In this document: piece after piece, positions 8,769 through 18,010 of the stretch
How the letters are laid out: every line of letters starts with the position of its first letter
Numbering within the stretch: position 1 is the stretch's first letter
Origin: Kriegella aquimaris
GTDB taxonomy: Bacteria > Bacteroidota > Bacteroidia > Flavobacteriales > Flavobacteriaceae
Reading direction: 5' to 3'
Assembly: GCF_900103215.1 (NCBI RefSeq)
Contig: NZ_FNGV01000003.1
Location: 1 to 64,000, forward strand
DNA length: 64,000 nt
Notes under the pieces: generated by a model
Database searches by the model: none
Seen by the model: the letters and a program-made list of their open reading frames with translations, nothing else
Told to the model about the DNA's origin: nothing
Made by a program: the position numbers and the translations under genes

Positions 8769-9213
8769 TATACTTCCCATTCAGATTTTGAGGAGACCGT
8801 CTTATGCTTCAAAATGTGGTCACATAGCCTTTATTTAACATTAAAAACCACCGTCTAAAGACGGTGGTCATGTTTTAGGGCTTTGCCGTTTTTTATTGCA
8901 CGTCGCAAATTTTGAAACCGCTAAAATGACCGAGAAAGGCCTTTTTAGATATCACAATGAAAAGTAACTTCAAAAGTGGCATTTCATACCTATTTTTTAT
9001 AATAGCTTGAAATTATGGCAGTCTGCGTCAATTTATAACGTACAAAAGTCAAAAAGCTTGAATCAATTCAAGTTTTGAAAGTCTAAATTTAAATCGTTCA
9101 AACCCCTATTTCGTAAGGCAGCACCCAAACTTCAAAAAAATAGTGGGTTACCTACCGATATGATGCCGTTTAGAAACAGGGTATTGGTTATATTTTTCGG
9201 TAAATCGTAATAC
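8769..9213. other. Intergenic region after fucI
   Basis: This 445-bp stretch holds the hairpin at 8847-8868. The remainder shows no reading frame of quality, no repeat and no RNA-like structure that could be recognised. TTGGTTATATTTTT at about 9185-9198 could be a weak promoter for the next gene. Confidence 0.5.
8847..8868. terminator. Hairpin terminator after fucI
   Basis: A perfect 10-bp inverted repeat, ACCACCGTCT / AGACGGTGGT with a 2-nt centre (in practice a 9-bp stem with a 4-nt loop), is followed on the plus strand by CATGTTTT and preceded by five A residues. It could work in both directions and most plausibly ends fucI transcription. Confidence 0.7.
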
Positions 9214-10335
9214 ATGAATATGGAAAAAAAACTGAATTCCGACACCAAAGAGCGGTTGTTCTCTTTAGATACGCTACGTGGCTTTGATATGTTATGGATT
9301 ATAGGTGGGGGGTCGTTGCTGAGCGCACTTGCCAAGGCCACAGGATGGGGATGGGTCGAAGTGCTTGCGGAACAAATGCATCACGTGCCATGGGAAGGGT
9401 TTCGCTTCGAAGACCTAATATTTCCGCTGTTCATGTTTATATCTGGGGTAGCGATACCGTTTGCTCTGATCAGTAAATTGGAAAAAGGCGTAGGAAAACC
9501 GGAATTACTCAAGAAGGTTTTTAAAAGAATGGTCTTATTGGTCATTTTCGGACTCATTTATAACGGCGCTTTAAAGAATGGATTCTCAGATTTGCGCTAT
9601 TTAAGTGTATTGTCGCAAATCGGAATAGGGTATTTTTTTGCCTCGGTCATTGTTTTATATACCAAAAGCATCAAGGCGCGAATATTTTGGTTGATCGGCA
9701 TTATGGCCGGCATTACCATCTTACAACTTTTCACCCCTGTGCCAGGGTTTGGGGCAGGTGTAATCACTCCCGAAGGGAGCATCAATGCATGGATAGACCA
9801 GACATTTTTGCCCGGTAGATTGATTTATGATACCTATGATCCGGAAGGAATACTTTCTATTGTATCGGCCACGGTAATCACATTATTTGGGTCCTTCGCA
9901 GGCTTTATTCTTCGCGATAAAGCAACTTCACAGCAAAGAAAAGCCGGCGTACTGATTGGTATCGGCATTCCGCTCATAATTCTGGCCCTGTTACTTTCAC
10001 CCGTATATCCGATCATAAAGAATATTTGGACTGTTACATTTAATATGCTGACGGCGGGTATTAGTTTTATTCTGATGGCTTTGTTCTACTACGTTATCGA
10101 TGTACTCAAATGGCGCAATTGGACCTTCTTCTTCCGGGTGATTGGATTGAATTCCATAACCATATACATGGGAGTGAAAATCATCGATTTCTGGCATGCA
10201 TCCGAATTTTTGCTCGGCTTTGTGGCAAATCCCGCAGGAGACTATGGCGATGTTATATTTACTTTGGGGAAAATCACATTGGAATGGCTTTTCCTCTATT
10301 ATTTATACAAGAACAAAATCTTTTTAAGAGTATAA
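9214..10335 (+). CDS. DUF5009/HGSNAT-like membrane acyltransferase
   Basis: This 373-residue integral membrane protein matches the DUF5009/COG4299 group, related to heparan-alpha-glucosaminide N-acetyltransferase. Signature segments are LFSLDTLRGFDMLWII (residues 13-28) and HVPWEGFRFEDLIFP with FMFISGVA (about 53-75). About ten membrane helices follow. Eukaryotic relatives move acetyl groups across a membrane onto terminal glucosamine of glycans; bacterial members near polysaccharide loci may modify sugars, but activity is unproven. The start at 9214 (MNM) could equally be the second methionine, 6 bp on. It is followed after 154 bp by the FG-GAP lipoprotein. Confidence 0.85.
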   Translation: MNMEKKLNSDTKERLFSLDTLRGFDMLWIIGGGSLLSALAKATGWGWVEVLAEQMHHVPWEGFRFEDLIFPLFMFISGVAIPFALISKLEKGVGKPELLKKVFKRMVLLVIFGLIYNGALKNGFSDLRYLSVLSQIGIGYFFASVIVLYTKSIKARIFWLIGIMAGITILQLFTPVPGFGAGVITPEGSINAWIDQTFLPGRLIYDTYDPEGILSIVSATVITLFGSFAGFILRDKATSQQRKAGVLIGIGIPLIILALLLSPVYPIIKNIWTVTFNMLTAGISFILMALFYYVIDVLKWRNWTFFFRVIGLNSITIYMGVKIIDFWHASEFLLGFVANPAGDYGDVIFTLGKITLEWLFLYYLYKNKIFLRV

Positions 10336-10489
10336 TCGTTTCATCGGAATGGCGTATGAATCGGTCTTCTGCATGCACCGATAAAAGAAGACGACATTAT
10401 CGAGCTTACAGTGCTTATGCCCCGCTTTATGGGAATAATATAAAGGATTATACTTACGTTTGTAATCGGTAAGCGCGAAGTCCGGATTT

Positions 10490-12067
10490 ATGAAGAAACT
10501 TATTCCTTTATCGTTAGTGGTATGTCTACTTTTTTCATGTGTCGGAAAAAATGAATCAAAAAAGAATCCCACAGAAGACCTCCTAGTTTCAGGTCTTTCT
10601 GGCAAGCAATTAGCGGAAATACACTGCGCCCGATGTCATGCTTTTGTCCCTCCCTCCTACCTATCGAAAACTATGTGGGAAGCCGATGTGCTTCCGGCAA
10701 TGGGAAACCGATTGGGCATATATAATGGAAACAAGCAGCCCGATAGCATTTTTGGTCCACCGCCAAACAAGGCCGTTGTTCAAAATGCCAACATTTTTCC
10801 CGAAGAACCGCTTTTGGCGAAAGCTGATTGGATAAAGTTGATAGATTATTACGTAGCAAATGCTCCAGACTCGATCGGGACTCCGGTACATGATAAAAAA
10901 ATCAAAATCGGACTAAAATCCTTTGAGTATAAGGAGGCATTATATAACAATCGACCGCCACTTACTTCCTTGGTAAAAATTCTACCTGAAAATCGAGGTG
11001 TAATATTTGGTGATGGTAAAACCAGAAATAATATATTAACCTACCTCACCCCAGATCTCAAGCTTGATCACAGCGTGATGTTAGATGGCTCCCCTATCGA
11101 TTACCACGAAAAATCGGATACCCTATTTTTAACAACGATGGGGAGGAATTTATTTCCCAACGATTTGTCACACGGTATGGTTCGAAAACTAACTCCTAAC
11201 AAAGAAGAAAAAAAAGCGACGAATCAGCGCGTCATTATTCCTAATCTACAACGCCCAGTAGCCATGGCCTATGGCGATTTGGACAACGACGGTTTGGAAG
11301 ATATCGTTGCCTGTGAATATGGGGATTTAACGGGGAAATTGGTATGGTATAAAAATGAGGGGAATGATAGCTACACCGCGAACACGCTCAACAACAATCC
11401 CGGTGCGATTACCGCTATTATCAAAGACAACAACGATGATGGCCTGAATGACATTTTTGTGCTGATGGCACAGGGTAACGAAGGTATTTTCTACTATGAA
11501 AATCAAGGGAATGGTACCTTCAGAGAAAAACGGCTACTCTCGTTCCTACCACTTTACGGATCCCTGTATATGGAAATGGCCGATTTTAATGACGACGGAT
11601 TCGATGACATAGTTTATGTCTGTGGTGATAATGCGGATAAAACTCCAATTTTAAAAGATTACCATGGAGTCTATATTTTTCTTAATGACGGTAAGCTTAA
11701 TTTTGATCAGGCCTATTTTTATCAACAGAACGGTGCCTACAAAGCGATGCCCCGCGATTATGACCTCGATGGCGATTTAGATATAGCTGCGATTTCTTAT
11801 TTCCCCGATTATCTGAATTACCCCGAAGAAAGTTTTGTGTATTTGGAAAACAAGGGGGATCTAACTTTTGACGCCTTTTCATTTCCCGAAGCCACAAATG
11901 GAAGGTGGATCGTTATGGATGCCGAAGATATGGATGACGATGGCGATATTGATCTTGCACTCGGTTCCTTTGTTTCTTTTTTGGCAAAGGGGGATACCAC
12001 AGGATTAAGCAAGAGATGGTTGACAGAAAGTCCATCGGTGATTATTCTTGAAAACACTACGAAATAA
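10490..12067 (+). CDS. Lipoprotein with CxxCH haem motif and FG-GAP repeats
   Basis: The 525-residue protein has a lipoprotein signal (LLFSC, Cys17), then a c-type cytochrome-like segment with a CARCH haem-attachment motif (46-50). From about residue 260 to 490 there are five Asp-rich calcium-binding repeats of the FG-GAP/VCBS type (DNDGLEDI, DDGLNDI, DDGFDDI, LDGDLDI, DDGDIDL), which suggests a beta-propeller. The protein is probably anchored in the outer membrane or periplasm. A mono-haem site attached to a propeller suggests electron transfer linked to binding or oxidation of a sugar or other ligand. No other cytochrome or oxidase partner is visible nearby, and the function is not established. 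Confidence 0.8.
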   Translation: MKKLIPLSLVVCLLFSCVGKNESKKNPTEDLLVSGLSGKQLAEIHCARCHAFVPPSYLSKTMWEADVLPAMGNRLGIYNGNKQPDSIFGPPPNKAVVQNANIFPEEPLLAKADWIKLIDYYVANAPDSIGTPVHDKKIKIGLKSFEYKEALYNNRPPLTSLVKILPENRGVIFGDGKTRNNILTYLTPDLKLDHSVMLDGSPIDYHEKSDTLFLTTMGRNLFPNDLSHGMVRKLTPNKEEKKATNQRVIIPNLQRPVAMAYGDLDNDGLEDIVACEYGDLTGKLVWYKNEGNDSYTANTLNNNPGAITAIIKDNNDDGLNDIFVLMAQGNEGIFYYENQGNGTFREKRLLSFLPLYGSLYMEMADFNDDGFDDIVYVCGDNADKTPILKDYHGVYIFLNDGKLNFDQAYFYQQNGAYKAMPRDYDLDGDLDIAAISYFPDYLNYPEESFVYLENKGDLTFDAFSFPEATNGRWIVMDAEDMDDDGDIDLALGSFVSFLAKGDTTGLSKRWLTESPSVIILENTTK

Positions 12068-12177
12068 GGATAAATCACAACCTACTTAATACAAAAGCCA
12101 TTGCAGGAATTTAACTTCCCGGATTCCTCAATAATCCCAAAAATTTTTGAAAAGGTAATGCTTCTGTTTTGATTCTT

Positions 12178-13251
12178 TTATTGACGTACAAATTTGTCAT
12201 ATTCACCCTCTAACTGTGCTTTGCTCTTTTTACCATCCAAGACTTCAATCCTGTATGTAAAAGTAATTTCAGTATTCGGTTTGAGGGAAAAATTAAGTGG
12301 CTCTTCCTTACCATCGGTGAAGGCTTTAGGCCCCAACGGATTTGCAGCGAATAACCCGTACCCTCTGGCGTGCCAGTAAGTTGGATAGCCTACATTTTGA
12401 GGCTGATCCATAATCATCAACGTAACATCTTTTTTATCGATGGTGCCCGAAAGCGCCATCCATTTGGCCCTAGTTCCCCAAACATCGGTGCCCGTAACGC
12501 CCTCACTACTCAAGTACTGGCCACTAACCCCCGTGTTGTCGGTAACAGGGACATCTGTTTTATTACCATTTGCATCACTCAAGGTGACAGGGCCGTCGCT
12601 GGGGTGTTCCAATTCCCTAGCCGTTCGTATAGCGAACATTCCCTCTTTGGTATCATTGAACCAAACTGTTTCCTCAAGAGCCTTAAATGTTGTAATTCTA
12701 TCAATTATTCTTTTACCGTCCTCTGCATAGAAAATAAACTTGGTTTCCTCTTTCATCAAGATATTGTCGTCAGGTTTTAGCCAATTTGCGCTCACCACCA
12801 AGGTCGCACTTTCATTTCCATTTCGAAGGCTTACTATTTTATCGTGTCGAATAGTGCCCAGCTTTTCCTTAGGTGTTTTGATTTCATCGGAGTTGCCCCA
12901 ATAGTCCAGTCCGTTTACATCTCCATAGTTAAACCACGCCCCAATATGGTGCGGGTGGTCGGTTCTTTCATTGGGCCGGGTTGCAAGAGGATATCCGCGA
13001 GTGACCGCTTCCCCGTTTGCCGCAATAATCGGATATAGGGTTGTTTTTTTAAGAACGGAAATATCATCGGCATATAAATACGAGGTAAACAACTTTCCAT
13101 CTACAAGAACATCAACCTTTTTATCGGTTTCGTTATTCTCTAAAGTAATCTGGTTTTTTGTTATTTCCTCATTTTGGGCGATGTCTCTATTCTTTTCTTT
13201 ACAGGCACTGCTCAGTAGTATGAGTGCCAAAATTGTAGGTATAGTTCTCAT
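12178..13251 (-). CDS. DUF6807 (PmoA-like) lipoprotein
   Basis: The preferred start is the ATG at 13251 (MRTIPTILALILLSSAC) because it gives a compact lipoprotein signal with the lipobox Cys at residue 17; a frame extension to 13281 adds ten residues without a signal. The mature protein resembles the DUF6807 family, once annotated as PmoA-like. Visible segments are TRGYPLATRPNERTDHPHH with GAWFNYGDVNGLDYWG, and later MIMDQPQNVGYPTYWHARGYG. The paired histidines after NERTDHPHH look like a conserved site. Such genes recur beside Gfo/Idh/MocA genes in sugar-utilisation loci, as here with the next gene 147 bp upstream on the same strand. Enzymatic role unknown. Confidence 0.8.
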   Translation of the reverse strand: MRTIPTILALILLSSACKEKNRDIAQNEEITKNQITLENNETDKKVDVLVDGKLFTSYLYADDISVLKKTTLYPIIAANGEAVTRGYPLATRPNERTDHPHHIGAWFNYGDVNGLDYWGNSDEIKTPKEKLGTIRHDKIVSLRNGNESATLVVSANWLKPDDNILMKEETKFIFYAEDGKRIIDRITTFKALEETVWFNDTKEGMFAIRTARELEHPSDGPVTLSDANGNKTDVPVTDNTGVSGQYLSSEGVTGTDVWGTRAKWMALSGTIDKKDVTLMIMDQPQNVGYPTYWHARGYGLFAANPLGPKAFTDGKEEPLNFSLKPNTEITFTYRIEVLDGKKSKAQLEGEYDKFVRQ

Positions 13252-13398
13252 TTTATTACTAATTTTTGGGGAAAGGGGCATAGTAATCTATGCCCCTATT
13301 ATTTTAAAATGAATTTCCGCATCAATCGAATACCCAAACAGGGTTGTAGGATAACCGATTTCAAACGGGAAAATCAACTTCAAAAATTTTACTCAACA

Positions 13399-14883
13399 CT
13401 AAACGTTATCAGGAACAACATATCCTTTTCTATACTCCCTGGTCAACATTTTATTGGCTTCTTTATCTTTAATAAAAGATTCTTCTTTACCATCAATACG
13501 CAGTTCCCTACCCAATCGATACGAAACGTTGGCAATTAAAGGAAGCACACTCGACTTATGACCGGTTTCAATATCACAGGTCAATTCCGATTGGTCATTA
13601 TTACGAACCGCAGAGATAAAGTTAGAGAAAATGGCTTCTCCACCACCACCACCGGTCAAGTCCAATGGGTCGTACGAATCATCTTTTTCTCCTGAAGTCG
13701 GTCCTGCTTCATTGTTTCTTCCGAAAAAGGTCTGCCAGTTTCCACCAGCATCAATTTGCATCCAACCATCGGTACCCAATACAATTACCCCAATTTTCAC
13801 AGGAGCAGCCTTACTTGATGCCGATATTTTACCGCCACCTGTAATATTGATATCCGGTAAAAGCACTCCTTCAGGATTGGTGAATACACCTCTTGTTCCA
13901 AATTCTAAAATTTTTCCATCGGCATATTCAAAAAGTGAAGTTTGAGTATTCGGTGTATTCTGTGCAGATTTTTCACCAAAATATCCACCCATTGAATTAA
14001 CACGCATTGGTAATTCTTCTTTACCTAAAGCCCAACGTGCGACATCAAATTGGTGTGGTCCTTGATTACCTGTGTCACCATTGCCGTAATCCCAATTCCA
14101 ATGCCAGTTGTAATGAAACCTATTTCTGTTGAAAGGTCTTTCGGGGGCTGGCCCGATCCACATATCATAATGTACATTTTTAAGATAAGCCTCGGTATAT
14201 GCCGGTTCAAAACCACCAGATTCAACATTCATTTTAAATTGTTCGCCAGGTTTCATAGGCCCGTCAGGATACATTCCGATACTCGGTCTTGGTTTAAAAC
14301 AAAGGCCTCGAGTCATATAGACCTCACCTAATTTTCCGTCACGAATAAATTTGATAGCTCGCTGTGTATTTGCAATGGAACGGTTTTGAAAACCAACCTG
14401 AACCAAGACATTATATTTTCTTGCGGCTTCTATCATTTTTCTTCCCTCGAAGACATTGTGTGTAGATGGTTTTTCTACATAAACGTGTTTACCGGCTTGT
14501 GCACCCCAAATGGTAGAAAGTGCGTGCCAATGATTTGGTGCAGCTACAGAGACCGCATCTACTTCCTTATCGTCGAAAACACGTCTCATATCCCATTCGG
14601 TCTGCGGGCGATATCCAGCATATTTCTCAACCTGGTCCAATCGGTCTTTAAACTGGTTCTCATCGATGTCTACAAGGTATTTCAACCTGACATTCTTCAT
14701 TTTACCGAAGTTCTCGATATGGCTGCCCCCTCTTCCACGAATACCAATGATTCCCATCTGTATGGAATCGTTTGACCCAAGAATTCTTCCGTAAGAAAGT
14801 GCACTTGTCGATAGCATCGAAACTCCCGCTATTCCGGCAGAACCTTTTTTAATAAATTTTCTCCTTGTTATTCCTTTCTTCAT
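13399..14883 (-). CDS. Tat-exported Gfo/Idh/MocA oxidoreductase
   Basis: The 494-residue protein begins with a twin-arginine signal (ITRRKFIKKGSAG, residues 5-17), so it is exported folded, presumably with bound NAD(P). The Rossmann start MGIIGIRGRGG (43-53) and the motif VYVEKPS (134-140) mark the Gfo/Idh/MocA family; Lys138 is the usual catalytic-region lysine. A long C-terminal domain contains GNQGPHQFDVARWALG. Known periplasmic members either oxidise/reduce sugars with tightly held cofactor or, in GH109-type enzymes, hydrolyse glycosides by a transient oxidation. The companion is a DUF6807 lipoprotein. The substrate cannot be inferred. Confidence 0.88.
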   Translation of the reverse strand: MKKGITRRKFIKKGSAGIAGVSMLSTSALSYGRILGSNDSIQMGIIGIRGRGGSHIENFGKMKNVRLKYLVDIDENQFKDRLDQVEKYAGYRPQTEWDMRRVFDDKEVDAVSVAAPNHWHALSTIWGAQAGKHVYVEKPSTHNVFEGRKMIEAARKYNVLVQVGFQNRSIANTQRAIKFIRDGKLGEVYMTRGLCFKPRPSIGMYPDGPMKPGEQFKMNVESGGFEPAYTEAYLKNVHYDMWIGPAPERPFNRNRFHYNWHWNWDYGNGDTGNQGPHQFDVARWALGKEELPMRVNSMGGYFGEKSAQNTPNTQTSLFEYADGKILEFGTRGVFTNPEGVLLPDINITGGGKISASSKAAPVKIGVIVLGTDGWMQIDAGGNWQTFFGRNNEAGPTSGEKDDSYDPLDLTGGGGGEAIFSNFISAVRNNDQSELTCDIETGHKSSVLPLIANVSYRLGRELRIDGKEESFIKDKEANKMLTREYRKGYVVPDNV

Positions 14884-15001
14884 TTCTGAATAAATTTAGA
14901 TTTAATATAATTCGGTTTTATAATTCTATATTCTGACTTAAATTCAATAATGGATGCATATGCTGGAGTACCAGGTCCTTTGTAGTTTTAACATCGTTGA
15001 A

Positions 15002-15074
15002 ATATCTTGTAAACAACCCATAAGTTATACTAAACTGTCGTTTTCAAGTATGCTTTTTTTGATATCTTGTAAAC
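15002..15074. promoter_or_regulatory. Pair of 13-bp direct repeats, candidate operator
   Basis: ATATCTTGTAAAC occurs at 15002-15014 and again at 15062-15074, start to start exactly 60 bp. No third copy was noticed. Exact direct repeats at this spacing between divergent genes resemble binding sites for a regulator that binds two separated half-sites. The regulator is not identified. Confidence 0.45.
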
Positions 15075-15327
15075 TATATATCAACAATTTAACTCTGTAT
15101 TGGTTATGGAAAGATTCTTTATAGGCTTTAGCCCTTAACGCAACCTAACGTCGATGCCAAACAAAGAAATAGAAAATATGAACGGTATACTTCAATTATC
15201 TTGCTGAATTTGCATAAACATTTAACCTAAGATTGGTCGACCCAGGTTTCTTACAACTTCTTTTGCTATGGAGACTTTTTAGCCAACCAAGTGCTTTTCG
15301 AAACGGTATCGTCCCAAATTTCAAACT

Positions 15328-15348
15328 CCTATAAAAATAGGTTTTTTT
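15328..15348 (+). terminator. Short hairpin plus T-run in leader
   Basis: CCTAT-AAAA-ATAGG (15328-15341) is followed by seven T residues. It resembles a weak intrinsic terminator on the plus strand. No plus-strand gene lies upstream within the region, so it would end a small RNA or attenuate a leader transcript. The stem is only 5 bp and AT-rich. Confidence 0.3.
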
Positions 15349-15420
15349 CGTGAATTAAGAGAGTTAATATATAATGTAAAATGGACAAAATAGGGGAAGC
15401 AAACCACCAACCCGATGCTA

Positions 15421-15428
15421 TACATTTG
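15421..15428 (+). promoter_or_regulatory. Candidate -7 element of esterase operon
   Basis: TACATTTG is an exact match to the Bacteroidetes TAnnTTTG element, 97 bp before the esterase ATG. No clear TTTG box lies 17-23 bp upstream, so the promoter is only partly supported. Confidence 0.4.
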
Positions 15429-15524
15429 TTATAACATGCAATGCAACCATTTCAGATTAGATTTTATTTGAATTGATAGACTGACTTACCACAGCGAACA
15501 GGAACACCATAAAATTTGAATCAA

Positions 15525-16679
15525 ATGAAAAAAGTAGTACTGTTATTTTTCATCGCAATTACCGTAGCCGTGCAAGCTCAAAATGAAATGTTGTGCACAG
15601 GTAAATACTGGACCGAAGATGAGGCCAATCTGGTCATGAAGGATTTTGCTAAGGAATGGAGCGATCTGACATCTTGGGAAAGTCGTTCGGAAGTTATCCG
15701 TTCGGGTATTATCTCCGGCATGAAACTGGATCAAATGCCAAAAATTGAGGGCAATTTCAATCCGATAGTAGGTCGGAAACATTCTTTTGATGGTTATGTC
15801 GTTGAAAACATAGCGATTGAAAGTTTCCCTGGATTTTATATTACCGGAAATTTGTACAGCCCTGCTAACCCCGATATTAAAAATGCCGCTATTCTTTCGC
15901 CCCACGGTCATATGGCCGACAAAAGATTAAAAGAAGATGTTCAGGCGAGGTGCGCCACCTTGGCACGAATGGGCGCCATAGTATTTGCATATGATATGGT
16001 GGGCTACGCCGAAGCAACCCAGACAACCCACAAAATGCCCATTGCCCTATTGCTGCAAACATGGAACAGTAAAAGAGTCTTGGAATACCTGCTTTCCCGA
16101 CCAGATGTCGACTCGGAAAGAATCGGTATGACCGGAGGGTCTGGCGGAGGTACCCAAACATTTGTACTTACCGCCATTGACGACCGCATTAAGGTAGCCG
16201 TACCTACCGTTCAGGTTTCCGCCCATTTTTTTGGAGGATGTGTTTGCGAAAGCGGAATGCCCATACATAAAAGTGCCAGTCATCAAACCAATAATGTTGA
16301 GATTGCTGCCTTATGCGCCCCACGACCAATGCTACTAATTTCGAACGGGTCCGATTGGACGCGAAATACGCCGCGTGTTGAATATCCATATATTCAGAAA
16401 GTGTACGAACTCTATAATGCGGAACACAAAGTTGAAAATGTACACCTTCCTGCTGAAAAACATGATTATGGATACTCGAAACGTGCTGCCGCTTACATGT
16501 TTTTGGCCTATCACCTAAAATTGAAACTGGGCAATGTAACTATTACCGATGGGGTGCACGAAGATTTTGTTACCATTTTACCCGAAGATGATTTAAAAGT
16601 TTTCACGACTGCCAATCCCCGTCCTTCAAATGCTATTATCGGAGATGAAGCCATTATCGCTCATTTAAATTTAAAATAA
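15525..16679 (+). CDS. Secreted acetylxylan-esterase-like alpha/beta hydrolase
   Basis: The start is set at the ATG at 15525, because the signal peptide (MKKVVLLFFIAITVAVQAQ) begins there; an in-frame TTG at 15516 would only add three residues. The mature enzyme has an alpha/beta-hydrolase fold with nucleophile Ser206 in GGSGGGT, a probable acid Asp277 in SNGSDWTRNTP and His313 in EKHDYG. The segment GGCVCESGMPIH (238-249) is typical of the COG-level acetylxylan-esterase/dienelactone-hydrolase-like secreted group found in polysaccharide loci. It probably removes acetyl or other ester groups from a glycan. It leads a plus-strand unit with the epimerase (43-bp gap) and the sialidase-like gene. 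Confidence 0.83.
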   Translation: MKKVVLLFFIAITVAVQAQNEMLCTGKYWTEDEANLVMKDFAKEWSDLTSWESRSEVIRSGIISGMKLDQMPKIEGNFNPIVGRKHSFDGYVVENIAIESFPGFYITGNLYSPANPDIKNAAILSPHGHMADKRLKEDVQARCATLARMGAIVFAYDMVGYAEATQTTHKMPIALLLQTWNSKRVLEYLLSRPDVDSERIGMTGGSGGGTQTFVLTAIDDRIKVAVPTVQVSAHFFGGCVCESGMPIHKSASHQTNNVEIAALCAPRPMLLISNGSDWTRNTPRVEYPYIQKVYELYNAEHKVENVHLPAEKHDYGYSKRAAAYMFLAYHLKLKLGNVTITDGVHEDFVTILPEDDLKVFTTANPRPSNAIIGDEAIIAHLNLK

Positions 16680-16722
16680 GAATAAGTTGGCTCCCAAATT
16701 TACTAACAAAGTAGCTTAATAT

Positions 16723-17994
16723 ATGACCGATTACAAAGACAAAATTTTAAAGTTGAAAAATGAAGTACAGCAACATCTAACCGAAGAATTACTTCCCTTT
16801 TGGTTTGATCGCTGCAAAGATGATGTCAACGGCGGATTTATCACTCACTTTGATAAAGATGGAAACGATACGGGCGTCGATGAAAAATCGATGCTTGGTC
16901 AGGCACGTTGTATTTATAGTTTTGCTTCTGCTCACCGAGCAGGTTATGGAGATGGAAAATGTTTAGCATATGCCAAACACGGGGTCGATTTTGTAATCGA
17001 AAAAATGTGGGATGAAGAGCATGAAGGCTTTTTTTGGATGACCGATAGAAAAGGCAATGTGCTTATTGATGAAAAAATTATTTACGGTCACAGCTTTATC
17101 ATCTATGGTTTCTGCGAATACACCTTGGCATCGGGCGATCCGCGCGGACTTTATTACGCGGAAAAGTGTTTTGACCTGCTTCAAAAATACGGGGCCGATA
17201 CCATGTATGGTGGGTATTTTGAAATGTTTCAAAGGGATTGGACACTCAAAGGTCCGGGAGCTGCCGGGGGTGACAGAAAAACACTCGATGTACACATGCA
17301 CTTAATGGAAGCTTTCACTACCCTCTATGAATGTAGCGGCAAAGAAGTGCACAAGAGGAAGCTGTTGGAGATTATTGAAGTTTTGACAAAAAAAATAATC
17401 CACCCGAAATACTTGACAGGGGTCCCACAGTTTACTGCAGATTGGAAGGTAGCGCCACAAATCAAATTCGACATCATTTGGGGTTGGGACCGTTTTTCGG
17501 AAGATGGCATCAAATCTTCACCGGAAGATAATACGAGCTATGGCCACAATGTGGAGTTTGCCTGGCTGCTTATGCATGCAATTGAAATCGCCGACATTCC
17601 CTTTGAAAAATATAAGAAAATCATTCAAACCCAGTTCGATCATGCTTTGGCAGATGGTATCGATTGGGAATTCGGAGGTGTCTATGTCGAAGGTTCACAT
17701 GCAGGTGGTGTCACCGATCGTGAAAAGGAATTTTGGCAACAGGCCGAAATGCTCATCGCCTTGTTACAGGCGTGTATCGAGTACGGACCAGCCAAATATC
17801 TTCCCGTTTATGAAAATGTGCACCGGTTCGTATTCGACAAGATGATAGACCATAAAGTAGGGGAATGGATTCCGCTATTGACACGAAAAGGCGTACCTAT
17901 CTGGGGTCATATGAGCCACAACTGGAAGATAAATTACCATACGCTTCGCGCCTTGGTACAATCGATCGAGCGTATGAACAAACTGTTAGCTTAA
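16723..17994 (+). CDS. AGE-family sugar 2-epimerase
   Basis: This 423-residue cytosolic protein belongs to the N-acylglucosamine 2-epimerase superfamily, an (alpha/alpha)6 barrel that epimerises or isomerises sugars at C2. Conserved positions are LGQARCIY (58-65, Arg62), YGHSF (121-125), GHNVEFAWLL (274-283, His275) and WKINYHTLRA (401-410, His406); the two histidines correspond to the catalytic pair in cellobiose 2-epimerase and GlcNAc 2-epimerase. Length and motif spacing are closer to the cellobiose/mannose epimerase branch, but GlcNAc to ManNAc activity cannot be excluded. It lacks a signal peptide. It sits 43 bp after the esterase and 16 bp before the sialidase-like gene. Confidence 0.9.
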   Translation: MTDYKDKILKLKNEVQQHLTEELLPFWFDRCKDDVNGGFITHFDKDGNDTGVDEKSMLGQARCIYSFASAHRAGYGDGKCLAYAKHGVDFVIEKMWDEEHEGFFWMTDRKGNVLIDEKIIYGHSFIIYGFCEYTLASGDPRGLYYAEKCFDLLQKYGADTMYGGYFEMFQRDWTLKGPGAAGGDRKTLDVHMHLMEAFTTLYECSGKEVHKRKLLEIIEVLTKKIIHPKYLTGVPQFTADWKVAPQIKFDIIWGWDRFSEDGIKSSPEDNTSYGHNVEFAWLLMHAIEIADIPFEKYKKIIQTQFDHALADGIDWEFGGVYVEGSHAGGVTDREKEFWQQAEMLIALLQACIEYGPAKYLPVYENVHRFVFDKMIDHKVGEWIPLLTRKGVPIWGHMSHNWKINYHTLRALVQSIERMNKLLA

Positions 17995-18010
17995 ACTAAA
18001 AATTACCAAT

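Larger units (their letters stand above)
14884..15524. other. 641-bp divergent control region
   Basis: This long region lies between the minus-strand Gfo/Idh gene and the plus-strand esterase operon. It contains two exact copies of ATATCTTGTAAAC exactly 60 bp apart, a short hairpin followed by seven T residues (15328-15348), and a TACATTTG -7 element at 15421-15428. No protein-coding frame of quality is present. The arrangement suggests regulated divergent transcription, possibly with a transcribed leader or small RNA. Confidence 0.5.
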
